A stretch of 64,000 nt of DNA from Malachius bipustulatus. Taxonomy: Eukaryota; Arthropoda; Insecta; Coleoptera; Melyridae. The notes beneath the pieces are model-generated. The model was not told the DNA's origin. It did not search any database and saw only the letters and a program-made list of their open reading frames with translations. Shown piece by piece: positions 36,481-47,420 of the stretch (position 1 is the first letter of the stretch; each line of letters begins with the position of its first letter). The stretch is from positions 6,572,001-6,636,000 of the forward strand of contig OU342631.1 in NCBI GenBank assembly GCA_910589415.1. The letters are read 5' to 3'. Both the position numbers and the translations under genes were made by a program.

Positions 36481-37440
36481 TTATACAAGGTGTCCGAGTT
36501 TTATTTTTCCCCGCAAAATATTAAATTGGACGGGGAATTTTCTTCTGAGTAAAAACTAAAAAGTTTTCTATAAACTTTTTTTTTTAACCCCAACTTGTTC
36601 AGTCATTTTATCTGAAAAAATATCACAATGATAGATGAATAAACACTTTCTTCTATTTGTCTCCAATGTTAAAAACCATAATAAATAGAGAGATTGTGAA
36701 GGTAGAAATAACCCATGTGAGCAAATTTAGGTGCAAAAGAGCAATAGAAAATAAAAATACCAATTTCATATTAAATAAGCAATAAGATTAAAAACTAAAT
36801 GACGATCATTTAATCTCTGAAAGAACCACCCAGAATAAACTTTCTCGTTTGGAAAATATCTGAAAAACACAATAGAAGGAAAATTTATTATTTACCAATT
36901 ATAAAAATAAATACCAAAGAATGGTTGGAAACAAAATTCAATTTTTATCAAAAAACGGTATCCAAACTTTATAACTTATAAGTGCATAATGTCTTTTTCA
37001 CAGCAATTTAGCTTGGCATCTGATTGGTCTAATGCCAAACCCTACGAACGCTATGAATTTTAAACCAATCATATGTTCCAAAATATAACCCCAGGGGTTA
37101 TATTTATATATTTATTGATAAATACGGGCCTGAGTGGTTTTATTATACCCAGAAAGTTTCCAAATACGGGTTGTTTGGTAGAAAACCTAAACCTATACAC
37201 AAAACTTCAGAATTATTGGTCCACACTGTAGAAAGATAGAATAAAACTGTTCGGTGGAAAAACATTCTTTGAGAAAAATAAATTGAAATTTCTTTATATT
37301 TTAGCTTCTTATACAAGCCCTTCAATTTATAGTGCTTACCATTGAATGAGATTGTATATTTTATGGTTCCTTTTATTGTGACGTTGACATTATTAGGCAA
37401 TTGGGCATATCATAATCATATTGATTATCTTTAACATTAT
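36481..37440. other. First Mo25 intron, 3' part
   Basis: AT-rich, with one single-arm CAAGGTGTCCGAG repeat start at 36,486 and a truncated MITE at 36,996-37,130. The minus-strand open frame at 37,143-37,400 has no recognised relatives. Confidence 0.4.
36996..37130. repeat. Truncated MITE, family C
   Basis: In reverse orientation this reads GGCCCGTATTTATCAATAAA, then ATAACCCCTGGGGTTATATT, then GCGTTCGTAGGGTTTGGC and AGACCAATCAGATGCC. These are the same landmarks as the complete copy at 47,198-47,362. The other end is lost or diverged. Confidence 0.75.
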
Positions 37441-37484
37441 TTTTTTATTATTGTTTGTATCTAATCTGTATTAAAATTTTTCAG

Positions 37485-37653
37485 TTATGAGCACCAAGAA
37501 ATTGCACTGAATTGTGGTACGATGCTGAGAGAATGTGCCAGATATGAAGCGCTTGCTAAAATAATGTTATATTCAGATGATTTTTATAATTTTTTCAAGT
37601 ACGTCGAAGTATCCACATTCGATATTGCTTCTGATGCGTTTTCTACATTCAAG
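37485..37653 (+). CDS. Mo25: Mo25 / CAB39, coding exon 2
   Basis: Residues 130-186. The exon follows TTTTTCAG and supplies the last base of the split Gly codon, then [20 protein letters not shown] and the [14 protein letters not shown] segment that is almost invariant in Mo25 proteins. The donor GTCAGT follows. The exon ends in phase 0 and joins directly to the ELLTRHK exon at 39,954. Confidence 0.96.
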
Positions 37654-37908
37654 GTCAGTAAAATTTTAATCCACAGGTTAATCAGCAATGACTGTTACAA
37701 TTGGCAATATTAAGTAAAAATGCACATAAGGGGCAATAACGCTTTCTGAACGACACATTTGCCCTAATGGTATGGTGAAGACAGAGACACCGATGTTTCA
37801 ATGGTTATTTCCATCTCATCAGTGTGACACATCACCACCACTAGAGAAGTGTGCCGATCAGAAAGAAAATCAAAGCATTTACGCATATGATTTGTCGAAA
37901 ACATAGTA

Positions 37909-38215
37909 ACTTGCAAGGCAAATGCCATCTGATGACTGAAAAGTTAAAAAAACTTATTACATCTGATTGCTGTAATTTATATAATAATTTATTATTATAT
38001 CAATTTGTTTCATAGAAACTACTTCCTTTCAAGGAACACAGCTTTGTGACTAGCACCATCTCTGATTTGTTTACTGAGATTCGCAAGGTAATTGCTTTTT
38101 CAGTGAACTGGCAGAGATGGTATTGAAAAATTGCAGATTTCTCTGAGAGAATGTCTGATTGACATATTGAAAGTTGTATACTTTTCAGTCGTCAGATGGC
38201 ATTTGCCTTGCAAGT
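37909..38215. repeat. Hairpin element in Mo25 intron 2
   Basis: AACTTGCAAGGCAAATGCCATCTGA at the left is repeated inverted at the right (TCAGATGGCATTTGCCTTGCAAG), with a second inner pair ACCATCTCTG and CAGAGATGGT. The segment CTACTTCCTTTCAAGGAAC in the middle looks exon-like at first sight but is not needed for the conserved protein. Confidence 0.75.
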
Positions 38216-38427
38216 TTTTTTTATAGCTTTCAATATTTTTTTTACAATAGTTAATAACATTTATTTTCAGTCTTTATTTACATTACTATAACCTCAAAAT
38301 GAATCTAACCGCTTCTTCTTAATGTAACTTTCTATCCCTCTAAATACTCAATACTCTAAACACAGTTGGTAGCGTTTCTTTTCATTTTGAAGTTTTTATT
38401 GAAAATGCACATGCACTGCAGGGAAAT

Positions 38428-39129
38428 CCCTATGACGCTCTGGGAGCGGTGCATGAGCAGAGATATCGATTCACGTTGGCCTTGAATCTCTGTAGGTTGT
38501 ATACTTCGGGAAACACGTCCTTTGGAATGCTATTCCAAAGTGATGCGGTTCTATACATAAAAGAAGTCTGAAATAGGGTGGTACGAGGTGTAACGAGCTG
38601 AACCTGATACGGATGAGCGTCTGCGGCTCGACGTGTATTTCTGCCCGGTCTTGTTCTAGGTGGGATCAAGCGGGCCACATCTTTTGAACACTTTCCATAA
38701 AAATATCTGTAAAACAGACTCAGGTCAGCTACTCTTCTTTCTATGTTCGAGAGTGTCTAATTTTTTTGTCAAATCTGGGTGCCCAATCAAGTGTATGGCT
38801 CTTTTCTGGATAGAGTCGAGTAGTCTCAGCGCATGTTTGGGAGCTGAGCTCCAAACATGTGAGCAGTACTACAAGGATGGTCGGATTTGAGCCTTGTATA
38901 AGAGGAGAAGCTGTTGTGGTGTATAAAATTTCTTCGTGCGGAAGAGTGTTCCAAGTTTTTGAGGAGCACTCTTCGCCAGACCTGCAACATGATCATGCCA
39001 AGACATGTTCGCTCCGAGGCTCACTCCAAGTAATGGAGTTTTCCAAAATGATAAAATAAAATGATAACACCCTTCACAAGGCCCTCTTATAACATCTGAG
39101 TCACTAGGCCTCTTTCTTGTTGGTATCAA
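38428..39129 (-). mobile_element. 5'-truncated LINE, ORF2 C-terminal part, minus strand
   Basis: Minus-strand frames read LLGVSLGANMSWHDHVAGLA, then KFYTPQQLLLLYKAQIRPSL (39,000-38,870), then a shifted frame with SIQKRAIHLIGHPDL (about 38,800), then YRYFYGKCSKDVARLIPPRT and TASLWNSIPKDVF. This is the region C-terminal to the RT palm in jockey/CR1-like LINEs. At least two frameshifts are present. The copy breaks off at about 39,129, as expected for incomplete reverse transcription. It lies in Mo25 intron 2, antisense to the gene. Confidence 0.85.
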
Positions 39130-39950
39130 CTAGCCTTCTCTGTTCACCTCATCAACTGAGCTTACTTTGTATCACCTCAAACTATACTAACTATGCAGAG
39201 CGACTGATGCTCTTATATACCATGACAGGTAATGATAGTGATATTCTAGAAGCGAATTGACATATTCTCGAACCGAGCGCACTCGGTTCATTCTAGAGTT
39301 ATTCTAAATTAATCTACAGAAAATAACAGAACAGCGAACAAGTTATGTCAGTTGTCTAACGCAGCTGAAGAATATTCCATGCGACCACATTCTAGATTCC
39401 AAAACGTCAAAATTCACGCTAACAAAGAACAATGTTCATAACCTCAGTTTCTATAAGGGCCTAGGGAAAGGAACAAACGAACCATGAACCGCGTTCAGTC
39501 ATTGATATAAAATTGAATTGGCCATTTATGCAATCATTTGTTGTTATTTACTTGCAATCGAGTCTTCGCTTGAGGAAAATTATTGCACTATAGAAGTGCT
39601 GAAAAAAGGAAAAGAGGAAACAACAACGTTGTTGGCACACTGCTCTGTTTAAACAATGCACTTGTGAGATGCTGACGAGCATTATGAAAGATACGGACTC
39701 CACAAACCGCTGTCCTAATCTTAATTGATAACGCCTTTGTGTTCCTAAAAAAAAGATTCAAGATGGCGACCACAAGTGGGTCACAAGCAGTTTATTAGGG
39801 GCTCCGAACCACTTAGGTACTAACCAGGTGAATTACCTGCTCACGAACCGCTTGGCTCACATACGTATATTATGAATATGTATGATTATGTTGTTATGAA
39901 TTATTGTAGTGAATTGCTTCAGTTCTTGTTCAGTTTGATTTTTTGTTTTT
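39130..39950. other. Rest of Mo25 intron 2
   Basis: No coding segment was recognised. A small palindrome AACCGAGCGCACTCGGTT lies at 39,274-39,291. The sequence is less AT-rich than its neighbours at 39,350-39,850, perhaps old repeat. Confidence 0.4.
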
Positions 39951-39953
39951 CAG

Positions 39954-40118
39954 GAGTTACTGACTAGACATAAAGTACTGAGTGCTGAATTCCTAGAAAC
40001 CAATTACGACAAAGTGTTCACTCATTACCAGAGGTTACTGAATTCTGAAAATTATGTCACCCGACGTCAGAGCCTAAAACTACTTGGTGAACTGCTGCTA
40101 GACAGGCATAATTTCACC
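39954..40118 (+). CDS. Mo25: Mo25 / CAB39, coding exon 3
   Basis: Residues 187-241, flanked by TTTTTCAG and GTAAGA, in phase 0 at both ends. It encodes [20 protein letters not shown], then [20 protein letters not shown] and RHNFT. These are helical repeats of the scaffold. The segment between Tyr-Val-Thr and Leu-Leu-Asp matches vertebrate CAB39 almost residue for residue. Confidence 0.97.
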
Positions 40119-40177
40119 GTAAGAAATCTCTTCAATCTTTACTGCAGTCGAGTATTATAATTCTGGTTTCTTTTTAG

Positions 40178-40282
40178 GTTATGACGAAATATATATCAAA
40201 TCCAGACAATCTTAAACTTATGATGAACATGTTGAAAGAACGATCAAGAAATATACAGTTTGAAGCCTTCCATGTATTTAAG
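40178..40282 (+). CDS. Mo25: Mo25 / CAB39, coding exon 4
   Basis: Residues 242-276, flanked by CTTTTTAG and GTAAGG. It encodes [20 protein letters not shown], then [13 protein letters not shown], the conserved core of the C-terminal helical repeats. The intron before it is only 59 bp. Phase 0 at both ends. Confidence 0.97.
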
Positions 40283-40447
40283 GTAAGGAAAGTTTTCTTG
40301 TGCCCATTTCTCTGGTTTTTCCTGTATTTCAATAATAATTTTTATCTTGTTATTAATAAATCTGTGTTCTGTATAAATCTACATTACACTCAGTTTAGTA
40401 AATTTTTTACCACTTAGTGGATGGAGTGTACTTTCAAGCTGGATATA

Positions 40448-40940
40448 CAGGATGTTAAGAAAATGACGGATAAACTCTTTAGTACATTTTAGGGGACACT
40501 CTGTAAAGTACGGGAAAAATAATTGTAAAAAATCCAGAGCTACATTTCAAAAGATATAAGCAAAATATTGAACAATAAATTTGGCAACGTTTAACACGAT
40601 AACTGCTGATATTTGGTAATTTCGTCTAATTTCTAACAATGCAGGTAGTTAAGGTATCAAAACCGTTGTTGCCAAATGCAACATTATTTTCCAGCATATT
40701 GGAAAAGAAAAAAAAATCTTATTAAATTTTCCAAGTCAGTAATCTTTTTATATCTGTAAAATCATCTAGTTTTTGCAAATACTGAAAAACAAAGATAGTA
40801 AAAGAAAGTAAAAATTAACTTTGGCATTTTTTATTTCACCAAATTGAAGACCAGAATTTTTTAAATTATTTTTCCTGTACTCTACAGAGTGTCCCCCACA
40901 ATGTACTGAAGAGTTTATCCGTCATTGTCTTAACACCCTG
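40448..40940. repeat. Hairpin element abutting the 3' end of Mo25 intron 4
   Basis: The left end CAGGATGTTAAGAAAATGACGG is matched inverted at the right (GTCATTGTCTTAACACCCTG). Inner pairs continue through GATAAACTCTTTAGTACATT and GGACACTCTGTAAAGTAC. Both ends are bounded by TA. The right end stops only 24 bp before exon 5, so the element supplies most of the splice-acceptor neighbourhood. Confidence 0.85.
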
Positions 40941-40964
40941 TATATTGTATTGTTATTTGTTCAG

Positions 40965-41147
40965 GTTTTTGTGGCAAACCCCAATAAGCCTCGGCCAATC
41001 CTGGACATCCTTCTCCGGAATCAAGAAAAGCTCGTAGACTTTCTCATGAAGTTCCATACCGATAGAGCCGAAGACGAGCAGTTTAACGATGAGAAAGCTT
41101 ACCTGATTAGGCAAATAACCGAACTCAGACCATTGCCGGGACACTAA
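40965..41147 (+). CDS. Mo25: Mo25 / CAB39, coding exon 5 and stop
   Basis: Residues 277-336 and the TAA stop, after a TTTGTTCAG acceptor. It encodes [20 protein letters not shown], then [20 protein letters not shown] and a short tail. The groove lined by these last helices binds the C-terminal WEF motif of STRAD in vertebrate Mo25. The five exons total 1,011 bp in one frame, so this is a complete, intact gene of normal family length (vertebrate CAB39 is 341 residues). Confidence 0.97.
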   Translation, partial: VFVANPNKPRPILDILLRNQEKLVDFLMKFHTDRAEDEQFNDEKAYLIRQITELRPLPGH

Positions 41148-41200
41148 CGGGACTTCTATCTACCCTTGCTGTACTTTAGAATATATCGCACGATCCAAGT

Positions 41201-41206
41201 AATAAA
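41201..41206 (+). terminator. Mo25 polyadenylation signal (AATAAA)
   Basis: AATAAA lies 54 bp after the stop codon. Later AATAAA-type hexamers (for example near 42,140) could give longer 3' ends. Confidence 0.6.
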
Positions 41207-41209
41207 GCT

Positions 41210-43075
41210 GTAGTTTTTATTTTTGATAGGTCTATTAAACTATTTGCCAAAACCAGAGATTGGTTACAAAAAAAGAAAAAAGAAAAATGCTAGATTATCA
41301 TAGCGAAAGTTATTCTTTTAACAGCAGAGAAAGAAATTATTTTGTATGAGCTTTAAAAAAATTATAATCCGTTATAATAGTAAGCTCGTAATATTAGTAA
41401 TAATTATTGCTACTGGAGAAACCACGAGTGCCATTCAGTAGTAACACTACTTGTTCGTAATTTATTAAAAATTTTTGTAATTTTCTTTTAAATGACATAC
41501 AAAATCGATTACTTACTGATCGCTTGTACATTGATTGTTTCTGCTGAGTGCGACCCTTGGTGTTTCCAAAATGTAGTAGTAGAGAGCTTAATAATTATTC
41601 TATAATTATTATTATTACACTCTATTATTGTATGGTTTATTATTCTCGTACATGTTACAACAGAAGAAATAGGATTATTATAAATATATAAATATAAATA
41701 ATTATTTCTTTAGAAGTAATAGAGACAGCAGACATGTTCAGAAAAAAAAATTATGTATCAAAGTTCTTAATGGCTCTTCCAATATTCGAATTTTGATAGG
41801 ATTGTAGATATTTCAGTATTATTTTATACAAAATGGTGATACTCTGAAATGATTTTTATCATGAAAATTGTTTAATTTTTATTTATATTTTGATTATTTT
41901 TAATTTGATTTCTAGCTATTTTTTATAAAAATTGGGTCGTGCGGTTTGTTTTGTAATATATTATGAATATTCGTTGCTGCCAATTGTTTTGCAGAATACT
42001 AGGCGAGCTGATTAATTTATAATAATGATATTTTGAGTACACTATTAAAATAGTTTGTATTTCAATTTTAATTCTAGAACGTCATAAATTATATTGTATC
42101 TGTTATATTTATGTTTTCTCTGATTTAATTTTCTGTAGAAATAAATTTTTTTGAATTTATAGTTACGTTTTCTTCCATTAACATTTTGTTTAGGTTACGT
42201 TATTCTTTGGTGCTTTTCATTTTTCAGGTATTAATTTGCTCTTGACTGAAACGGAATTTTGGCAGCAATGATTAATCTTTTAAAAGTGCTTATTGTATTT
42301 TTAATGAATATATAAATTCTAATAGATGTATTTATAATTATTGAATTGATTTTATATTAGGTGTATTTATATTTATACTTATAGAAAGTTGTTGTTTAGT
42401 GTATTAATAATTGGATTGACTGGCTCAGTATTGTGCTTTATTGAGTATCTGTTTTACTGTTACTGGACTGAATAGACTTTTTTGGAGTTACGTTTTTGAA
42501 GGTTATTTATTCACGCAAGGTTGCCTAATTTTAAGACATGTTGGGTGGTGTTGGTGAAAATAAGTTTTTTGCTTATATTTACAGTTATTTTTTTTAAGTA
42601 AATACTTACATTCATATAAATAAAGTTTCAGTAAGAGCTTCTACTGAATGTAGATATTTATCTTGTAAAAACCTAATATGGTAATATGCATATAAATCAG
42701 AATGTACTAACAAAATTATAAGTACTTACCTGCACAATTGATTTACTTTTTCAAGCCAAATTGATATGGAATTGAAAGAATGTAAATATTTCTGAGAAAT
42801 TTAAGTGTCCCATCAGTTGTGGATCCACTCTTCAGTATGGTGATGATACGTCGTCAAGAAGAGGTCACACAAAAATGTAAAAAAAAACTCATAAATTGAT
42901 CGAGATATGAAGAGATAAAATTGAGAACTTGATATAATTTATGATAATTTTAAACAATTGGTTTTCCTAAAATAAAGGCATTATGGCATCATGTTTCAAG
43001 TATCGTTGAAAAAATCAAAATTAAGATTTTCATTTTTGTGAAAGAAAATTAACTTGAGTTTTTTTTAAATTGTCT
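41210..43075. other. Intergenic stretch after Mo25
   Basis: Strongly AT-rich with many AATAAA-like words and no open frame of note. Part may be extended Mo25 3' UTR. No repeat with clear ends was found here. Confidence 0.4.
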
Positions 43076-43272
43076 ATTCTACAGGGTGAGTCATTTCAAT
43101 CTTCGGACCCGGATATCTCTGTTGGTAAGCCAGATACAAAAAAATTGTGCAGACAAAAGGTGTTCAAGACAATGGAGGTCATCTGACTGTACTGATGACT
43201 TTGACCTTATATATGGACCAATTTCATGGTCATTTGAAAGTGAAGGTTGTTTTTTCATATTTCCCGAGAAAA

Positions 43273-43667
43273 TTCAATAAGAATGGTTTTTACAATTGCA
43301 GTCTAAGTGAGTATGTTATGAGTTATAAGTAAACAACTGAAAATTGCAGTTTCTCATTTTAAAAGCAGTGTACATCGGATACGGCTCCAATTATCGGAAA
43401 ATGGCTTACATGTCCCTATCCTAATTTTTCATGTAGTATCCTACTATGTGGTTTAAATTTTAATACAGAGTGAAGAAAATTACCAGATTTTTATATCACT
43501 CTGTATAAAAATTTCATCCACAATTGGATACTACATGACAAATTATGATAGGGACATGTAAGCCATTTTCAGGGTGAGAAACTGCAATTTTCAGTTGTTT
43601 ATAACTCAAAACCTACTCATTTTAGACTGCAACTGTAAAAACCATTTTTATTGGATTTTCTCTGGAA
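43273..43667. repeat. Hairpin element, family A (copy 3)
   Basis: The arm AAGAATGGTTTTTACAATTGC, then TATGAGTTATAAGTAAACAA and TGGCTTACATGTCCCTATC, is inverted at 43,540-43,660 (GATAGGGACATGTAAGCCA, then GCAACTGTAAAAACCATTTTT). The centre pairs CAGAGTGAAGAAAATTACC with ATATCACTCTG. Confidence 0.8.
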
Positions 43668-43670
43668 ATA

Positions 43671-44007
43671 CAGTCTTTTGCTTTTGGTTTTCCTCTGTTG
43701 TCAATTGCTTTTCCTTATTTGTCAAATGAGTTTCTTATTTTTCTATCTATCAACGATTGTAGTCATTGATTTATCAACCAATTTCCTTTTATGTCAAATC
43801 AGTTTCACTTTGTGTCAATTGCTTTTCCCATTTACGTATAGTGATATTATAATAAACATTGGAAAAGCTTGATATAAAAGGAATCTCATTTGACAAAAGA
43901 GGAATCTCAATTGAAAAATCACGGACTGACGTTTGATAAATGGGAAAAGCATTTCACAAATTAGGAAAAGCAATTGACAAAAGAGGAAAACCAAAAGCAA
44001 AAGACTG
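43671..44007. repeat. Hairpin element with CAGTCTTTTGCTTTTGG termini
   Basis: The left end CAGTCTTTTGCTTTTGGTTTTC is matched exactly inverted at the right (GAAAACCAAAAGCAAAAGACTG), with TA on each side (43,669-43,670 and 44,008-44,009). The arms contain internal near-repeats of TGTCAATTGCTTTTCC. The overlapping open frames on both strands are by-products of this. Confidence 0.85.
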
Positions 44008-44214
44008 TATTAAAAAACAAAAATATACAGGGCGTCCTATTTAAAAAACAACCTTTTTTAACAACCCTATTGCTCCACAAGGTCAAAATGATCAGTATAG
44101 TCAGATGACCCCCATTGTCTTGAACAACTTTTGTCTGCACAATTTTTTTGTATCTGGCTTACCAACAGAGATATCTGGGTCCGAAGATTGAAATGACTCA
44201 CCCTGTATATTAAA

Positions 44215-45495
44215 GAAGTCAAGTTCTTTACCTCTTCATATCTTAGTCAATTTAAAAGAGACTTTTATATCATTTGTATACTCCTTAATGACCCCAGTAC
44301 AATGTACTTTAGATTGTGGAATTTATCCGCCACTTAGGACACCTGTCTACATAGGTATAGCAGATCCTGGTTAATATACAGAGGAAAATAAACACAGAAA
44401 GATTTTAAAATGGGAGAAGAATGTTTCTGTCTGTTAATACCGAAATTGGAGCTGTTGATTTCACAATTATTATAAAAATAAAATAAAAAAGTTCATGAGA
44501 ATAGACTCAGAAATGCTTAGATATAGTATTCTAGAAAACAGTTTAAAACTGTTTATGTGCAAACTACCTCTTCATCACTGATTTAATTTGCAGACGTATA
44601 TTAAGATTGCTATAATTTTTATATCTTTTACTTTAAAGATCACATGCGAGTATGATTCTGAGATCAAATTCTGTTGATCGATCATGACATAAATTTATGT
44701 CAGTTTTATAAGTAAAAAATACTAAAAATACTTATAAAGTAGGTATTTACTTTTAGATCTAGTTGGTACTGATAAGTATTACTAGTAGAAGTAGTTACTT
44801 ATAAGCATTTACTTATTTCTATTAAAATCACTCATTCATTGCTTTAATTTCATTCATTCACTTTAACCCTTCTCTAGTCACGCTGGCACATTAGAGGCTC
44901 AGGAAACTTAATGTTTATTTATTAGAAATCAAGCATATTATGGCACAGCTAAAAAATTTGCACTAATCCTATTGTGATGCTTTTAAAACCTGACCTAATA
45001 TTGGAAAAATACACTTACTTTTATAATTTTGTTAGGGGTCTTAAAACTTAGGGATAAATTTTTAAAAAGTTGCTTCTGTTTTACATATTAATTATTGTCA
45101 AGAAGAAAACACCCACTTCCTGAGAAGAAATAAAAAATCCCCTTCTAAATATGTAATAGCCACCAACTCTGTCTGAGGAGGTTATGCAAAAGAAAAAACC
45201 ACTAAAATTTGGGTGAGTAAATTCTTTAATGTAAACCAGAACCATGCAAGCACAAGGAGAAAATAAATATATGACAATTTACTGCGTGTACTTGTGAGGT
45301 GCTCGGCCAGTAAGTAGGTACGACATTAATTCCTGCATGACTAACGAAGGGTTAATGTGATTTTGTGCAAAGTTAACATCAACTTGGTTAATTTAGTGGA
45401 AGAATTCATCTGTTTTATATCTTGACCCCTTATTAATGTGCAGGTACAATGAAATGTCAATAACTTTCAATTTTTTCACTACTGTATTTAAAAAA
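44215..45495. other. Intergenic AT-rich stretch
   Basis: At 44,280-44,345 a diverged fragment resembles the right arm of the Mo25 intron 4 hairpin (AATGTACTTTAGATTGTGG, TTATCCGCCACTTAGGACACC). At 44,700-44,830 short ACTTATAAGT-type words are repeated. No gene was found. Confidence 0.4.
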
Positions 45496-45501
45496 AGTAT
45501 A

Positions 45502-46447
45502 CAGGGTGTCCGTTTTTCGAGCTTAAGCATGGAGATCTCGGTTATCTTAAGAGATACGAAGTCGGTCAAATTGGGGTATTTTTATGCCTAGTAATAATCT
45601 GAAAAAAAATTCAGCATATTTTCAGTCGTTGCTGAAATATCCTAAAAAAACTGAAAAATCTAATTTTCTTATTTTTGCCATATCTTTCTTATTTTTGAAA
45701 ATTAATAAATAATTTTTTGTAGGCTTACGTAAGCCGCTAAGAGCTATCCATCTGATGTTTCAAAAATTTTCAAAGCCGACTAGATCCAAGAGTTTTCACA
45801 GTCAACTTTCGTTTTTCTTATGGCCGCCATATTGGATTTTCATGTCGCTCTGTATTAAAAAAATTTAGGAAACCCAAAATCTATCACATTCAAAGACAAT
45901 TTTCAAAATTTTATTTTTCTTTTTTGTAACCTTTTTTCAACCGAATGTCATAAATGACCATATAAGTCAAGCAATGTCACGTCATATTGCGACGTCGTTC
46001 GGTTATAAATAAGTAAGTATCATATAAGTTCGGTAAAAAAATGTAAAAGAATGTGATTGATTTTTGGTTTCCTTAATTTTTTTAATACAGAATGACATGA
46101 AAATCCAATATGGCGGCCATAAGAAAAACGAAAGGTGACTGTGAAAACTCTCGGATCTAGTCGGCCTTGAAAATTTTTGTAATGACAGATGGGTAGCTCT
46201 TGCCGACTAATGTAAGCCTACAAAAAATTATTTATTAATCTCCAATAACAAAAAAGATATGATGAAAATAAGAAATCTCGATTTTTCAGTTTTTTCAGGA
46301 TATTTCAGCAACGACTGAAAATATCCTCAATTTTTTTTCAGATTATTACTCGGCATAAAAATACGCAACTTTGCCCCAATTTAACCGACCTCGTATCTCT
46401 ACTGATAAGCGAGATACCCATGCTTAAGCTCGAAAAACGGACACCCT
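45502..46447. repeat. 946-bp hairpin element
   Basis: The left arm starts CAGGGTGTCCGTTTTTCGAGC and is repeated inverted at the right, ending GCTCGAAAAACGGACACCCT. Long inner arms (AATATGGCGGCCAT and its inverse, CGGCTTACGTAAGCC and related words) reach close to the centre, where ACCTTTTTTCAACCGAAT and ATTCGGTTGAAA-type words fall. The right terminus has lost its last bases. A further arm fragment of the same family lies at 47,416-47,565. Confidence 0.8.
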
Positions 46448-46711
46448 AACGATCCGGACAGTCTATTCGGATCGAGTAGGCTATGAATTATCAGATGATC
46501 AAATCAGTATCATACATTTGACAAGTGTAAAGGTTCTAGGTTATGAGTGTTTTTGATAGTGTGTCACTCTCAGAACAAAGATGTATTTTTAAATTATTTT
46601 CCAGCAATTTTTTTTTCTTTTTTCAAACGGGACTTCCCCACGATACGCAGATATTTTGAAGTTGCATAATAGTATACCTAATCTTGATATGATGGTCATA
46701 TGATCATATAA

Positions 46712-47420
46712 TACAGGGTGAGCATCTGTAACGAATAAAATTATTTTCTCGGTTAATATTTTTATGTAGAATTTAAAAAAAAACGAGAGAGGTCAATTTT
46801 CTAATGTATTTTATGTTCTATTGACGTAACATTTTTTTATAACATTGTTCCTTCGCTCAGTAATGATGACATTGTCTATATTTTTAAATAGGGCTGTATA
46901 TTATTGCATTTTCATATTGCCTAAGAAAATTAAAAAAGAATGGCTTTTACAGTTGCAGTTTAAATTGAGTAGGTTATGAGCTACATATAAACAAATGAAA
47001 ATCGCAATTTTCCATTTTCAAAGCAGCTTACATTGAAAATGGCTCAAGATGTCAGAAAACGGCGCACATGTCCCTATCCCAACTTTTTGTGTACTATCCT
47101 ATGATGTAGATAAAATTTTTATACAAAAGGTGATTAAAAATCTGATAATTTCCATCACCCTGTATAAAATTTTTTTTTAATCATAGTTACCTACTTAGGC
47201 CCGTATTCATCAATAAATATAACCCCTGGGGTTATATTTTGGAACATGTCATTGGTTTAGAATTCGTAGCGTTCGTAGGGTTTGAGTATTAGACCAATCA
47301 GCTGTCAGAAAATTCAAAATATAACCCCAGAGTTATATTTTGAAGTTTGATGAATACGGACAATAGTACATAAAAAGTTAGGATAGGGACATGTAAGTCA
47401 AGGCAAAAGAATTATATACA
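46712..47420. repeat. Disrupted hairpin complex with family A copy 4
   Basis: It starts CAGGGTGAGCATCTGTAACG at 46,714 without a matching right end. Inside, 46,907-47,110 carries family A landmarks (TTGCATTTTCATATTGCCTAAG, GGCTTTTACAGTTGCAGTTT, GCACATGTCCCTATCC), with an inverted remnant AGGATAGGGACATGTAAG at 47,380-47,397. A family C MITE is inserted at 47,198-47,362. Confidence 0.6.
47198..47362. repeat. MITE, family C (complete copy)
   Basis: The left end GGCCCGTATTCATCAATAAA is matched inverted near the right end (TTTGATGAATACGGAC). Inner arms ATAACCCCTGGGGTTATATT and its inverse are themselves palindromic. Interior landmarks GCGTTCGTAGGGTTTGAG and AGACCAATCAGCTGTC match the truncated copy at 36,996-37,130. 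Confidence 0.8.

Larger units (their letters stand above)
43082..44205. repeat. Outer hairpin element (1,124 bp) enclosing two further hairpins
   Basis: The left arm CAGGGTGAGTCATTTCAATCTTCGG (43,082-43,206) is repeated inverted at 44,078-44,205, ending GAAATGACTCACCCTG. TA bounds both ends. Between the arms lie two other complete inverted repeats (43,273-43,667 and 43,671-44,007), each with its own ends. The whole is a nested set. Confidence 0.85.

Noticed and set aside
38013..38087. Possible extra Mo25 exon with flanking AG and GT
   Set aside because: Exons 2 and 3 of Mo25 join perfectly without it, and it lies inside a hairpin element.
43651..44000. Overlapping hydrophobic frames on both strands (73 and 61 codons)
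   Set aside because: They are mirror translations of the two arms of one inverted repeat; no independent coding signal.
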